Below, piece after piece: positions 49,867-57,383 of a DNA stretch of 64,000 nucleotides (positions are counted from its first letter, which is position 1; each line of letters begins with the position of its first letter). The notes below the pieces were generated by a model that was given only the letters and a program-made list of their open reading frames with translations, had not been told where the DNA came from and ran no database searches. A program made the translations under genes and the position numbers. The stretch comes from Duganella alba (GTDB lineage Bacteria > Pseudomonadota > Gammaproteobacteria > Burkholderiales > Burkholderiaceae_D): assembly GCF_009674495.1 (NCBI RefSeq), contig NZ_WKJN01000024.1:1-64000 (forward strand). The letters are read 5' to 3'.

Positions 49867-50427
49867 TTAGCGGATCTGGGTGTACAGCTGAAACATCGCA
49901 TACTGCATCGCGAATTGCAGCGCGGTGACGGAGAGCATGACGGTGATCATCCAATTGCGAGTACTCTGCTGCGCGCGTTCCAGATCTTCTTTTGTCGCAA
50001 AATGCGAAAGATCTTCCTTGGTAGCGAAGCGTGACAGGTCTTCTTTCGTAGCAAAGCGCAACAGGTCTTCTTTGGTGGCGAAGTGTGCCAAGTCTTCTTT
50101 CGTGGCAAAACGCAACAGGTCTTCTTTGGTGGCGAAGCGTGCCAGATCTTCTTTCGTGGCAAAACGCAACAGGTCTTCTTTGGTGGCGAAGCGTGCCAGG
50201 TCTTCTTTCGTGGCAAAGCGCAACAGGTCTTCTTTGGTGGCGAAGCGGGCGAGATCCTCCTTGCTGGCAAAGCGCTGATCGACGTAGGACTTGAAATCTG
50301 CCAGGCTTTCCTTCAGCTCGGCCTTGGTGACATAGTTGGCCTGGATATCCCGGACGATCTCCACCAGCGTTTCCATCTGATGCTCCTGCAGTGCGACGCG
50401 TAGCTCCATGCTTTTATCATTCGCCAT
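49867..50427 (-). CDS. Coiled-coil membrane protein with eleven 9-residue repeats
   Basis: This 186-residue protein has a heptad-like N-terminal helix (about 5-50), then eleven tandem 9-mers of type FATKEDLxR (residues 53-151). A C-terminal hydrophobic helix (about 157-180) lies near the end. The last residue of each unit alternates, giving an 18-residue higher-order period. It resembles DUF1640-like and Borrelia Bdr-like proteins: coiled coil plus C-terminal anchor. No enzymatic motif is present. Function unknown. Confidence 0.8.
   Translation of the reverse strand: MANDKSMELRVALQEHQMETLVEIVRDIQANYVTKAELKESLADFKSYVDQRFASKEDLARFATKEDLLRFATKEDLARFATKEDLLRFATKEDLARFATKEDLLRFATKEDLAHFATKEDLLRFATKEDLSRFATKEDLSHFATKEDLERAQQSTRNWMITVMLSVTALQFAMQYAMFQLYTQIR
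49975..50271 (-). repeat. Eleven tandem 27-bp coding repeats
   Basis: Eleven consecutive 27-base units encode the FATKEDLxR repeats. Neighbouring pairs are nearly identical over 54 bases, so length changes by slippage or unequal crossing-over would stay in frame. Confidence 0.92.
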
Positions 50428-50506
50428 GACGGCCTCCCGGTCAAGGCAGTCAGCCTACAGTGCGTGGCCGAGACCGCGCATGAGCAAGCGCAAGGCACAA
50501 AGCAAA

Positions 50507-50534
50507 AGGGCCTGAAGATTTCTCTTCAGGCCCT
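50507..50534 (-). terminator. Terminator for tRNA-Arg copy 1
   Basis: AGGGCCTGAAGA and TCTTCAGGCCCT form a perfect 12-base stem with a four-base loop. On the minus strand a T-rich run follows. Confidence 0.9.
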
Positions 50535-50549
50535 TCTACTTACGAATTT

Positions 50550-50626
50550 TGGTGCGGCTGGCAGGAATCGAACCCACGACCCCTTGGTTCGTAGCCAAGT
50601 ACTCTATCCAGCTGAGCTACAGCCGC
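50550..50626 (-). tRNA. tRNA-Arg (ACG), copy 1
   Basis: The minus strand reads GCGGCTGTAGCTCAGCTGG at the 5' end. It folds as a 77-base cloverleaf with encoded CCA. The anticodon loop has ACG at 50592-50590. A TATAAT -10 box (50642-50637) lies 10 bases upstream and a terminator downstream. Confidence 0.97.
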
Positions 50627-50776
50627 GAAAGACAACATTATAGCAGAGCAATTCCAATTCCAAAAGGCCTAACTTGAAGTTTCCTGCCATGTCGCGCACT
50701 GTTGACAATGGCGCATGCATCGGCCCCGCGTTCGTCCTAACATGAATATCCACCCAAACACCGCAAGAGGCAGACC

Positions 50777-51496
50777 ATGGCTCTCAGGCTCATCACCACC
50801 GCGCTGGCCGCCATCGTGGTCGGCATCGCGCAACCGGCGTTCGCCGATGTCACCTACAGCTACACCGGCGCCAAGTTCGACAACGTCAAAGTGCTGACCA
50901 TCTTCGATCCCGAAGTGCCCCCCGAAAACGCCCTGGCCGAAAGCGCCCGCGTCAAGGCAATCCTGCTCAACGATCAGATCAACATTACGCTGACCACGCC
51001 GGTCTACATCCCCGCCGGCTGGACCACTTTCGACTACACCGGCGTTTATGGCGAGCTGGGCGTGGCATTGTGGTCCTTGCAACCGTCGAATCCCGGCGCC
51101 GGCGTGGGCTGGACGCTGACCAACAGCGCCTTCGGCGGCAGCGGCCACATCCAGGTGGAGAATATCTTCAACTATGATCCCTGGATGGATTCGCGCCTGT
51201 CGGTTTCGCTGCATGTGGGCGCCGGCAACACCATCGATGCCTGGGAGATCACCATGCTGCCGGGCGATGCCTACGGCCCGCCCACCTGGGACATCAAGAT
51301 GGGCAGTTCCAGCACCACCGGCGACACCCTGCTGTATGAATTCGGCGCGGCGCACGGCTATCAGCGGCAGGAAGCGGCCACCAGCACGATCGGCAACTGG
51401 ACAGTGGCCGGGCCGGTCACCGAGCCCGGCCCGGCCACCCTGATGCTCGGCGGCCTGGCGGCGCTCGGCTTGATCCTGAAAAAACGGCGCGCATAA
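50777..51496 (+). CDS. PEP-CTERM sorting domain protein
   Basis: This 239-residue exported protein has a signal peptide ending AFA. It ends with the PEP-CTERM layout: EPGPATLMLGGLAALGLIL and a basic KKRRA tail. Exosortase recognises this, removes the tail and the protein moves to the surface or matrix. The mature region is beta-rich with no other recognised domain. No exosortase is in the window. The gene sits opposite to and between two tRNA-Arg copies, and its stop touches the second direct repeat. Confidence 0.88.
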   Translation: MALRLITTALAAIVVGIAQPAFADVTYSYTGAKFDNVKVLTIFDPEVPPENALAESARVKAILLNDQINITLTTPVYIPAGWTTFDYTGVYGELGVALWSLQPSNPGAGVGWTLTNSAFGGSGHIQVENIFNYDPWMDSRLSVSLHVGAGNTIDAWEITMLPGDAYGPPTWDIKMGSSSTTGDTLLYEFGAAHGYQRQEAATSTIGNWTVAGPVTEPGPATLMLGGLAALGLILKKRRA

Positions 51497-51502
51497 AGCA
51501 AA

Positions 51503-51530
51503 AGGGCCCGAAGATCACTCTTCAGGCCCT
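51503..51530 (-). terminator. Terminator for tRNA-Arg copies 2 and 3
   Basis: The same 12-base stem as copy 1 with one base changed; it becomes a U-G pair in the minus-strand RNA, so the stem is kept. T-rich sequence follows on the minus strand. Confidence 0.85.
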
Positions 51531-51545
51531 TCCACTTACGAATTT

Positions 51546-51622
51546 TGGTGCGGCTGGCAGGAATCGAACCCACGACCCCTTGGTTCGTAGCCAAGTACTC
51601 TATCCAGCTGAGCTACAGCCGC
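51546..51622 (-). tRNA. tRNA-Arg (ACG), copy 2
   Basis: Identical in sequence to copy 1 over all 77 bases, including encoded CCA. A -10 box lies at 51638-51633. It may be co-transcribed with copy 3, which lies 72 bases upstream without a terminator between them. Confidence 0.97.
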
Positions 51623-51694
51623 GTAAAACAAGATTATAACAGCACTTTCTTGTTTGAAAACAGAAGAATCTTCCAATCCCTCTGGTGAAACTGA

Positions 51695-51771
51695 TGGTGC
51701 GGCTGGCAGGAATCGAACCCACGACCCCTTGGTTCGTAGCCAAGTACTCTATCCAGCTGAGCTACAGCCGC
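51695..51771 (-). tRNA. tRNA-Arg (ACG), copy 3
   Basis: Identical 77-base tRNA with encoded CCA and anticodon ACG. It has the best promoter of the three. Confidence 0.97.
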
Positions 51772-51782
51772 ACTGTGCAAGC

Positions 51783-51810
51783 ATTATAAAGCATTAATTT
51801 TGTTTTGCAA
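51783..51810 (-). promoter_or_regulatory. Promoter of tRNA-Arg copy 3
   Basis: On the minus strand TTGCAA (51810-51805) and TATAAT (51788-51783) are separated by 16 bases. The tRNA 5' end is at 51771. Confidence 0.65.
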
Positions 51811-51975
51811 AGTACGATATTTTCTATCGTTTAGTTGGTCCAGCATACGAAATACCGAATCAACTGCCCTGCAAAACTGCTCTGCTGCATCTCTTTCAAA
51901 CAGCGTGCCGTTCGAAAGAAGCAGCATTATAGGGATACTCCGGTAGCTTGTCCAGCACTCCGTACAGGGGCCGCC

Positions 51976-52203
51976 TCAGGTGCCGAACTCGGCCGCCGCC
52001 TTGGCCGACCACAACGCCTCGTTGTAGGACGGATAGGGGTCGCCATAACAGTCCACATGGCCGTCGGCGCCGACAAACTTGATCCACCAGCCCTCGCTGT
52101 CCGACAAAATCGCGATATCGCCCTCGCGGCAGTGGCCGCCGACCTCTTCGCCCTGTTCCAGTACAACAATCTTCACCTTGCGGTGCTTGATGACATTCAC
52201 CAT
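51976..52203 (-). CDS. Small acidic hypothetical protein
   Basis: This 75-residue cytoplasmic protein has a good GAGGAG ribosome site nine or ten bases before the ATG. It begins MVNVIKHRKVKIVVLEQG, contains GWWIKFVGADG and ends AAAEFGT. Strand-rich with no recognised motif. GC-rich codon use agrees with it being native. Function unknown. It is convergent with nothing and lies between the tRNAs and the signalling block. Confidence 0.7.
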   Translation of the reverse strand: MVNVIKHRKVKIVVLEQGEEVGGHCREGDIAILSDSEGWWIKFVGADGHVDCYGDPYPSYNEALWSAKAAAEFGT

Positions 52204-52328
52204 TGCTTCGATCTCCTCGCTTCATTCATGCCAGTTATCGCGCACATTACGAATCTAAATTTGCATTCATTTGCGCATTGCAGCATCATTGACCTGTCTC
52301 CTCTATTCTCCTCCAAGGAAATAGATTT

Positions 52329-52356
52329 AGCCCGCTCCTGTAGCGGGCTTTTTTTT
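52329..52356 (+). terminator. Plus-strand terminator without an obvious upstream gene
   Basis: AGCCCGCT and AGCGGGCT pair around a CCTGT loop and eight T's follow on the plus strand only. The nearest plus-strand gene upstream ends at 51496, past three minus-strand tRNAs and a minus-strand gene. It may end a small RNA or act in the leader of the next gene. Confidence 0.85.
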
Positions 52357-52432
52357 ATCCGTGTACGATGCACTCAGCTTTGCCTTTTCATAAGACCGAT
52401 ACAAGACAGATAACAGAGAGCGTCCGCACCGC

Positions 52433-53254
52433 ATGAATCACCCATCCGCCGTCCTGCCGCCCGCGCCCGACTGGTCGCAAACCGCCCTCGGCCCCGCCGC
52501 AGACTGGCCCCCCAGCCTGCGACTGACCATCGACATCCTGCTCAACTCGCCGCAAGCCATGTTGCTGATGTGGGGCCCGCAGCAGATTATGGTCTATAAC
52601 GACGCTTACGCCACACTGATCGGTCTGCCGAGCCTGCGCGCGCCGGGCGGCAAGGTGCCATCGATGCAGCCGGCGGCGTGGAGCTGGAACAGCGCCGCGC
52701 TGGCGCCGGTGCGCGAAGGCCGCAGCGTCAGTTACCGCGGCTGCGAACTGCCGGTGTGGCGCGACGGCCACATGGCGCCGCAGCCGCTGGACCTGTACTA
52801 CACCCCGGTGCCGGGCGACGACGGCGGCGTGGCCGGCATCCTGTGCACGCTGGCCGCCGGCCGCAGCGCCGCCACGGCCGACAGCGACATTCCGCTGCGC
52901 CTGCTGGTGGTGGAGGACAACAGCGACGCCCGTTACCTGGTCTGCGAGACGCTGCGCGCGCTGGGCCACGAGGTGGAAGCCGTGGGCAGCGGCGAGGAAG
53001 CGCTGCCGCAACTGGCGCAGCACAGCTTCGATGTGTTGTTCACCGACGTCAGCCTGCCCGGCATGTCCGGCGTCGACCTGGCGCGCCAGGCGGTGCGGCA
53101 GAAGCCGGAACTGGCGCTGCTGTTCGCTTCCGGCTACGGCGAGGAATTGACGCGCCACCTGGAATTCCCTTCCCAGTCGTTGCAAAAACCTTATGATATC
53201 GAGCAGTTGCAGGCCGTGCTCGAACAGATCGGCGCCCGCCTGCACGGCCGCTGA
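52433..53254 (+). CDS. PAS-receiver response regulator
   Basis: This 273-residue protein fuses an N-terminal PAS-like domain (about 10-145) of the kind usually found at the front of hybrid kinases (LLMWGPQQIMVYNDAYATLIG) directly to a receiver (about 155-270; acceptor Asp in VLFTDVSLPGMSG). The histidine kinase core normally between them is absent, so it may be a deletion derivative or a stand-alone relay protein. It opens a plus-strand signalling block; the next kinase starts 68 bases later. Confidence 0.87.
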   Translation: MNHPSAVLPPAPDWSQTALGPAADWPPSLRLTIDILLNSPQAMLLMWGPQQIMVYNDAYATLIGLPSLRAPGGKVPSMQPAAWSWNSAALAPVREGRSVSYRGCELPVWRDGHMAPQPLDLYYTPVPGDDGGVAGILCTLAAGRSAATADSDIPLRLLVVEDNSDARYLVCETLRALGHEVEAVGSGEEALPQLAQHSFDVLFTDVSLPGMSGVDLARQAVRQKPELALLFASGYGEELTRHLEFPSQSLQKPYDIEQLQAVLEQIGARLHGR

Positions 53255-53321
53255 TTCCACCGGCGCGGCGCGCCTGCCAAACGTGCGGAGCCGCTGCGGG
53301 GGTTGGCGATAGAATGGGGCG

Positions 53322-55517
53322 ATGATAGTTCCGAACACTCCCACCGCCATGCCGTCCCTGGCATCGGATGCGCACGAAGAGCTGCTACGCGCGAGGGAAG
53401 CCTTGCACCAGAGCCAGTTGGAATTGCGCGCGCTGGCCAACTCCATGCCGCAGCTGGCCTGGATCGCCGAGCAGGACGGCACCATGGTCTGGTACAACGA
53501 ACGCTGGTACGACTACACCGGCACCACGCCCGAGCAGATGGCCGGCGACGGCTGGCAGCGTGTCTACGCCCCCGATTGCCTTGAAGCCATGATCGCCCAC
53601 TGGCAACAGTCGCGCCAGAGCGGCGAAGTGTTCGAACTGGAAGTGCCGATCCGCAGCGCCAGCGGCGAGTTCCGCTGGTTCCTCACCCGCGCCAATCCGG
53701 TGCGCAGCGGCGACGGCAGCCTGTTGCGCTGGTTCGGCACCAGCACCGACGTCGACCAGGTCAAGCGCGCGCAGGAAGCGCTGCGCGACGAAACCGCCGT
53801 GCTGGAACTGCTCAACCGCACCGGCGCCGCCCTCGCCTCGCAGCGCGACCTGCGCCTGCTGCTGCAGGAAGTGACCGACGCCGCCACCAGCATCAGCGGC
53901 GCCCGCTTTGGCGCCTTCTTCTACCACACCACCAACAGCGCCGGCGAGGCGCTGGTGCTGCACACGCTGTCGTCCGGCGCGCCGGACGCCTTCTCGCAAT
54001 TCGGCCAGCCGCGCGCCACCGCCCTGTTCGGCCCCGGCATGCGCGGCGAAGGCACGGTGCGCTGCGACGACGTGCTGCAAGACCCGCGCTACGGCCACAA
54101 CCTGCCCTACGCCGGCGTGCCGCCCAACCATCCACCGGTGCGCAGCTACCTGGCGGTGCCGGTGGCGCTGCGCACCGGCGCGGTGATCGGCTGCCTGATG
54201 TTCGGCCACCCGGAGCCGGGCATCTTCAACGAGCGTACCGAGCGCATCATCGGCGGCATCGCCGCCCAGGCCGCCGTCGCCATCGACAACGCCCGGCTGT
54301 ACGAAGCCTCGCAGCGGGCCGCCGAGGAACGCAAGATCCTGCTCGACTCGGAACGCCAGGCGCGCGCCGAGGCCGAGCGCACCAGCCAGCTCAAGGACGA
54401 GTTCCTGGCCACGCTGTCGCACGAGCTGCGCACGCCGCTGACGGCCATCCTCGGCTGGGCGCAAGTCCTGCGGCGCGGCAGCCGCGACCAGGCCGACCTG
54501 CACCGCGGCCTGCAAACCATCGAACGCAACGCCCGCGCCCAGGCGCAGCTGATCGAAGACCTGCTCGACATGAGCAGCATCGCCTCCGGCCGCGTGCGGC
54601 TGGCAATGCAGCCGCTGGCGCCGGCCGTCGTCGCTGCCGCCGCCATCGAATCGGTGCGCGCGGCCGCCGAGGCCAAGCAGATCCGCATCGACAAGGATTT
54701 CGCCGCCGTGCCCGGCATGGTGGCGGGTGACGCCAACCGCCTGCAGCAGATCCTGTGGAACCTGCTGAGCAACGCGCTGAAGTTCACGCCGCGCGGCGGC
54801 GTGGTCGAGGTCGGCGTGCGGCGTGATGGCGAGCACATCCTCATCAGCGTGCGCGACAGCGGCATCGGCATCGCCGCCGCCTTCCTGGGCCACGTGTTCG
54901 AACGCTTCCGCCAGGCCGACGCCACCACCACCCGCGAGCATGGCGGACTGGGGCTGGGACTGGCGATCGTCAAGCACCTGGTCGAGCAGCACGGCGGCAC
55001 CATCGGCGTCGAGAGCGAAGGCGAAGGCCGCGGCGCCTGCTTCACCGTGCGCCTGCCCCGGCTCGACAACCTGCTGCCGGCGGACGCGGTCGCCGCGCCC
55101 GAAACCGCGCATGCTGCGGCGCATGATTTATCCGGCCTGCAAGTACTGGTGGTGGACGACGAGGACGACGCGCGCGAACTGATCAAGCGCATCCTCAACG
55201 ACTGCAACGCCGACGTGCTGACCGCCGCCACCGCCACCGAAGCCTTGAATTTGCTGCAACACGCGCGCCCCGATCTGATGGTCAGCGACCTGGGCATGCC
55301 GGAGGTCGACGGCTACGGCCTGCTGGACCGCATCCGCGCACTGGGACCGGCGCGCGGCGGCGATTTGCCGGCCATCGCGCTGACCGCCTTCGCCCGCTCG
55401 GAAGACCGGATTAAAGCGCTCTCCAGCGGTTTTCTGGCGCACATTGCCAAGCCGGTCGAGCCGAACGAACTGATCGCCAAAGTGGCCGCCATGGGCGCCG
55501 CCCATCGCCACGCCTGA
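53322..55517 (+). CDS. Soluble hybrid histidine kinase (PAS-GAF-HK-REC)
   Basis: This 731-residue protein has no membrane segments. A PAS domain at about 30-150 (GTMVWYNERWYDYTGTT) is followed by a GAF domain (about 165-325). HisKA has the phospho-His in ATLSHELRTPLTAI, and the ATPase has DSGIGIAAAF and GGLGLGLAIVK. A receiver ends the protein with Asp in LMVSDLGMPEVDG. It senses a cytoplasmic signal and relays it, possibly to the REC-GGDEF protein downstream. Confidence 0.93.
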   Translation: MIVPNTPTAMPSLASDAHEELLRAREALHQSQLELRALANSMPQLAWIAEQDGTMVWYNERWYDYTGTTPEQMAGDGWQRVYAPDCLEAMIAHWQQSRQSGEVFELEVPIRSASGEFRWFLTRANPVRSGDGSLLRWFGTSTDVDQVKRAQEALRDETAVLELLNRTGAALASQRDLRLLLQEVTDAATSISGARFGAFFYHTTNSAGEALVLHTLSSGAPDAFSQFGQPRATALFGPGMRGEGTVRCDDVLQDPRYGHNLPYAGVPPNHPPVRSYLAVPVALRTGAVIGCLMFGHPEPGIFNERTERIIGGIAAQAAVAIDNARLYEASQRAAEERKILLDSERQARAEAERTSQLKDEFLATLSHELRTPLTAILGWAQVLRRGSRDQADLHRGLQTIERNARAQAQLIEDLLDMSSIASGRVRLAMQPLAPAVVAAAAIESVRAAAEAKQIRIDKDFAAVPGMVAGDANRLQQILWNLLSNALKFTPRGGVVEVGVRRDGEHILISVRDSGIGIAAAFLGHVFERFRQADATTTREHGGLGLGLAIVKHLVEQHGGTIGVESEGEGRGACFTVRLPRLDNLLPADAVAAPETAHAAAHDLSGLQVLVVDDEDDARELIKRILNDCNADVLTAATATEALNLLQHARPDLMVSDLGMPEVDGYGLLDRIRALGPARGGDLPAIALTAFARSEDRIKALSSGFLAHIAKPVEPNELIAKVAAMGAAHRHA

Positions 55518-55659
55518 AAACGATATCAGTCTGATCATAGGTGTAGATTAATTTCCATGAGGCAATTTTTCCACTCCTACTTCACGACGCGGCAATGTCC
55601 TACAAGCAATCCGAAAAACTCTTGATACACTACAAAACTGACAGAAACAGCGTAGAATT

Positions 55660-55675
55660 ATTTCCGCACGGAAAT
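55660..55675. promoter_or_regulatory. Palindrome ATTTCCG-N2-CGGAAAT upstream of GGDEF gene
   Basis: A perfect 7-base dyad lies in the AT-rich 242-base gap ahead of the REC-GGDEF gene, about 85 bases before its start. It could be an operator. Nothing else was recognised in this gap. Confidence 0.3.
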
Positions 55676-55759
55676 TAAATGCGCTGGTGTGCGGCGCACC
55701 ACCCGAACAATGCGTTATTATCTAAATACTATTTAAGCGATAAAGAGACCGAGACCATC

Positions 55760-56737
55760 ATGCCAAGCCGAGACGAAATCCTGAACGCCAAAATCCTGGT
55801 GGTGGATGACAGCGCAGACAACGTCGAACTGATGTTGGAGATCCTGCGCGAGGCCGGCTATACCGATGTGTCCTCGACCATGCTGCCCGAGCAGGTATGC
55901 CCCATGCACCGCCAGCATTGCTACGACCTGATCCTGCTGGACCTGCAAATGCCGGGCCTGAACGGCTTCCAGGTCATGAAGGGCCTCAAGGAAATCGAAC
56001 AGGGCGGCTACCTGCCGGTGCTGGCGCTGACCGCCCAGCCGAGCTTCAAGATCGCCGCGCTGGAAGCGGGCGCGCGCGACTTCATCAGCAAACCGTTCGA
56101 CCTGCTCGAAGTCCACAAGCGCATCCACAACATGCTGGAAGTGCGCCTGCTGTACAAGGAGCTGGCGCAGTACAGCCGCCAGCAGCAGGAACTGGCGCTG
56201 CACGATCCGCTGACCGCCCTGCCCAACCGCCGGCTGCTGGAGGACCGCATCGCCACCGTGCTGCAGCACGCCACCCGTCAGCAGAACAAGGCCGCCGTCA
56301 TGTACCTCGACCTGGACGGCTTCAAGGTCATCAACGACACCCACGGCCATGCCTACGGTGACGAAATCCTCAAGCAGGTGGCGCAGCGCCTGGTTGGCTG
56401 CTCGCGCAAGGAAGACACCGTGGCGCGCGTCGGCGGCGACGAATTCGTCATTGTCATGGGCAACATCGCCCATGTCGGCGACACCCAGGAGCCGGCCAAC
56501 AAGCTGATCGAAGCCGTCTCGCAGCCGTATCAAGTCAACGGCCTGACGCTGCAACTGTCGACCAGCATCGGCGTCGCCCTGTTCCCCGACGACGCGACCG
56601 AAGTGGCCGCCGTGATCGCCGCTGCCGATGGCGCCCTGTACGAAGCCAAGCGCGCCGGTAAGAACCGCTACCGCACCGTGCAGCCGATGACCGGCGAACC
56701 CGTCCAACACCACACCATGTCCACCACGCTGGCCTGA
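55760..56737 (+). CDS. Response regulator diguanylate cyclase (REC-GGDEF)
   Basis: The ATG at 55760 gives 325 residues beginning MPSRDEILNAKILVVDDSAD; a frame open to 55679 adds unlike sequence. Receiver Asp is in LILLDLQMPGLNG. The GGDEF domain has LYLDLDGFKVIND and an intact GGDEF (ARVGGDEFVIVMG), so it should make cyclic di-GMP when phosphorylated. It is flanked by soluble hybrid kinases. A clear terminator follows. Confidence 0.93.
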   Translation: MPSRDEILNAKILVVDDSADNVELMLEILREAGYTDVSSTMLPEQVCPMHRQHCYDLILLDLQMPGLNGFQVMKGLKEIEQGGYLPVLALTAQPSFKIAALEAGARDFISKPFDLLEVHKRIHNMLEVRLLYKELAQYSRQQQELALHDPLTALPNRRLLEDRIATVLQHATRQQNKAAVMYLDLDGFKVINDTHGHAYGDEILKQVAQRLVGCSRKEDTVARVGGDEFVIVMGNIAHVGDTQEPANKLIEAVSQPYQVNGLTLQLSTSIGVALFPDDATEVAAVIAAADGALYEAKRAGKNRYRTVQPMTGEPVQHHTMSTTLA

Positions 56738-56743
56738 AACGAC

Positions 56744-56769
56744 AACGGGCGGACCGCAGTCCGCCCGTT
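56744..56769. terminator. Hairpin between convergent genes
   Basis: AACGGGCGGAC and GTCCGCCCGTT form an 11-base stem with a CGCA loop. It lies seven bases after the REC-GGDEF stop and 16 before the stop of the convergent gene. No long T-run, but a stable stem. Confidence 0.7.
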
Positions 56770-56784
56770 CCGGTTTGCCGCCGC

Positions 56785-57204
56785 TTAGTGCGCGGCAGCC
56801 TCTTCCTTCAGACCTTGCTTGGTGCTCTGGCTGACCTTGTCCGCGTGCTGGTGGTCTTCATGCGCACTCACCATTTCTGGAGGCACTTCGATGCGGGTCA
56901 CACCGGCGTCTACCGAAACCGGATCGCTGGCCGGGAAAGTCATTTCCACGCCATTGTCCAGCAAGGTTTCCTTGGCCTGCTCGGCCGGCGTTTCCTGCTC
57001 CAGCTCGGCCAGGGTGGTGATCGCCACCGCCCATTTGACGAACTCCAGGTTGGCCAGGTCGCGCACGGTGACCACGTTGAAAGCCTGGGCCAGCGCCTTG
57101 GCATCCTTGGCGCTCAGGCCGCGCAGGGCGCTGGTGGGGGCATCGGCCAGCGCGCGGAAGGTGTGGCCGATATATTCTTTGTCCACGACAGTATCGATAT
57201 TCAT
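56785..57204 (-). CDS. Hypothetical cytoplasmic protein
   Basis: This 139-residue protein has a helical N-terminal half (RGLSAKDAKALAQAFNVVTV, resembling helix-hairpin-helix units). The C-terminal half has MTFPASDPVSVDAGVTRIEV, a pattern seen in small conserved bacterial proteins. The tail is charged and His-containing. No known family was recognised. It is convergent with the REC-GGDEF gene. Confidence 0.7.
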   Translation of the reverse strand: MNIDTVVDKEYIGHTFRALADAPTSALRGLSAKDAKALAQAFNVVTVRDLANLEFVKWAVAITTLAELEQETPAEQAKETLLDNGVEMTFPASDPVSVDAGVTRIEVPPEMVSAHEDHQHADKVSQSTKQGLKEEAAAH

Positions 57205-57322
57205 GATGGATTCCTTTCAGTTGACGTTCTCACACACTGTGACAGGCGGCCAGCGCCGGGTCTGTGCGGGATCGAACACTGCTCCCACCACCCTTCTGTC
57301 GCGCTCGATTGACTATGTGTTT

Positions 57323-57351
57323 TTGACTTTAAATTACCCCCTTGCTATGAT
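57323..57351 (+). promoter_or_regulatory. Sigma-70 promoter of REC-kinase-REC gene
   Basis: TTGACT (57323-57328) and TATGAT (57346-57351) are separated by 17 bases. Transcription should start near 57358, so the first ATG at 57357 is probably not in the message and a GTG at 57384 is a better start. Confidence 0.65.
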
Positions 57352-57383
57352 CGATTATGCATCTCGCACAGCGCAGAGACCCC

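Larger units (their letters stand above)
50500..50645. repeat. Direct repeat, copy 1 (terminator + tRNA-Arg)
   Basis: About 145 bases holding a hairpin, spacer, tRNA-Arg gene and its -10 element recur at 51497-51642 with few differences. The two copies bracket a PEP-CTERM gene. Confidence 0.8.
51497..51642. repeat. Direct repeat, copy 2 (terminator + tRNA-Arg)
   Basis: Second copy of the 145-base unit seen at 50500-50645. It begins immediately after the PEP-CTERM stop codon. Confidence 0.8.

Noticed and set aside
49975..50271. CRISPR array
   Set aside because: Repeats are contiguous 27-base units without spacers and encode protein in frame.
50550..51771. Prophage or integrative element at the tRNA-Arg cluster
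   Set aside because: No integrase, excisionase or phage gene is near; only a PEP-CTERM gene lies between the tRNA copies.
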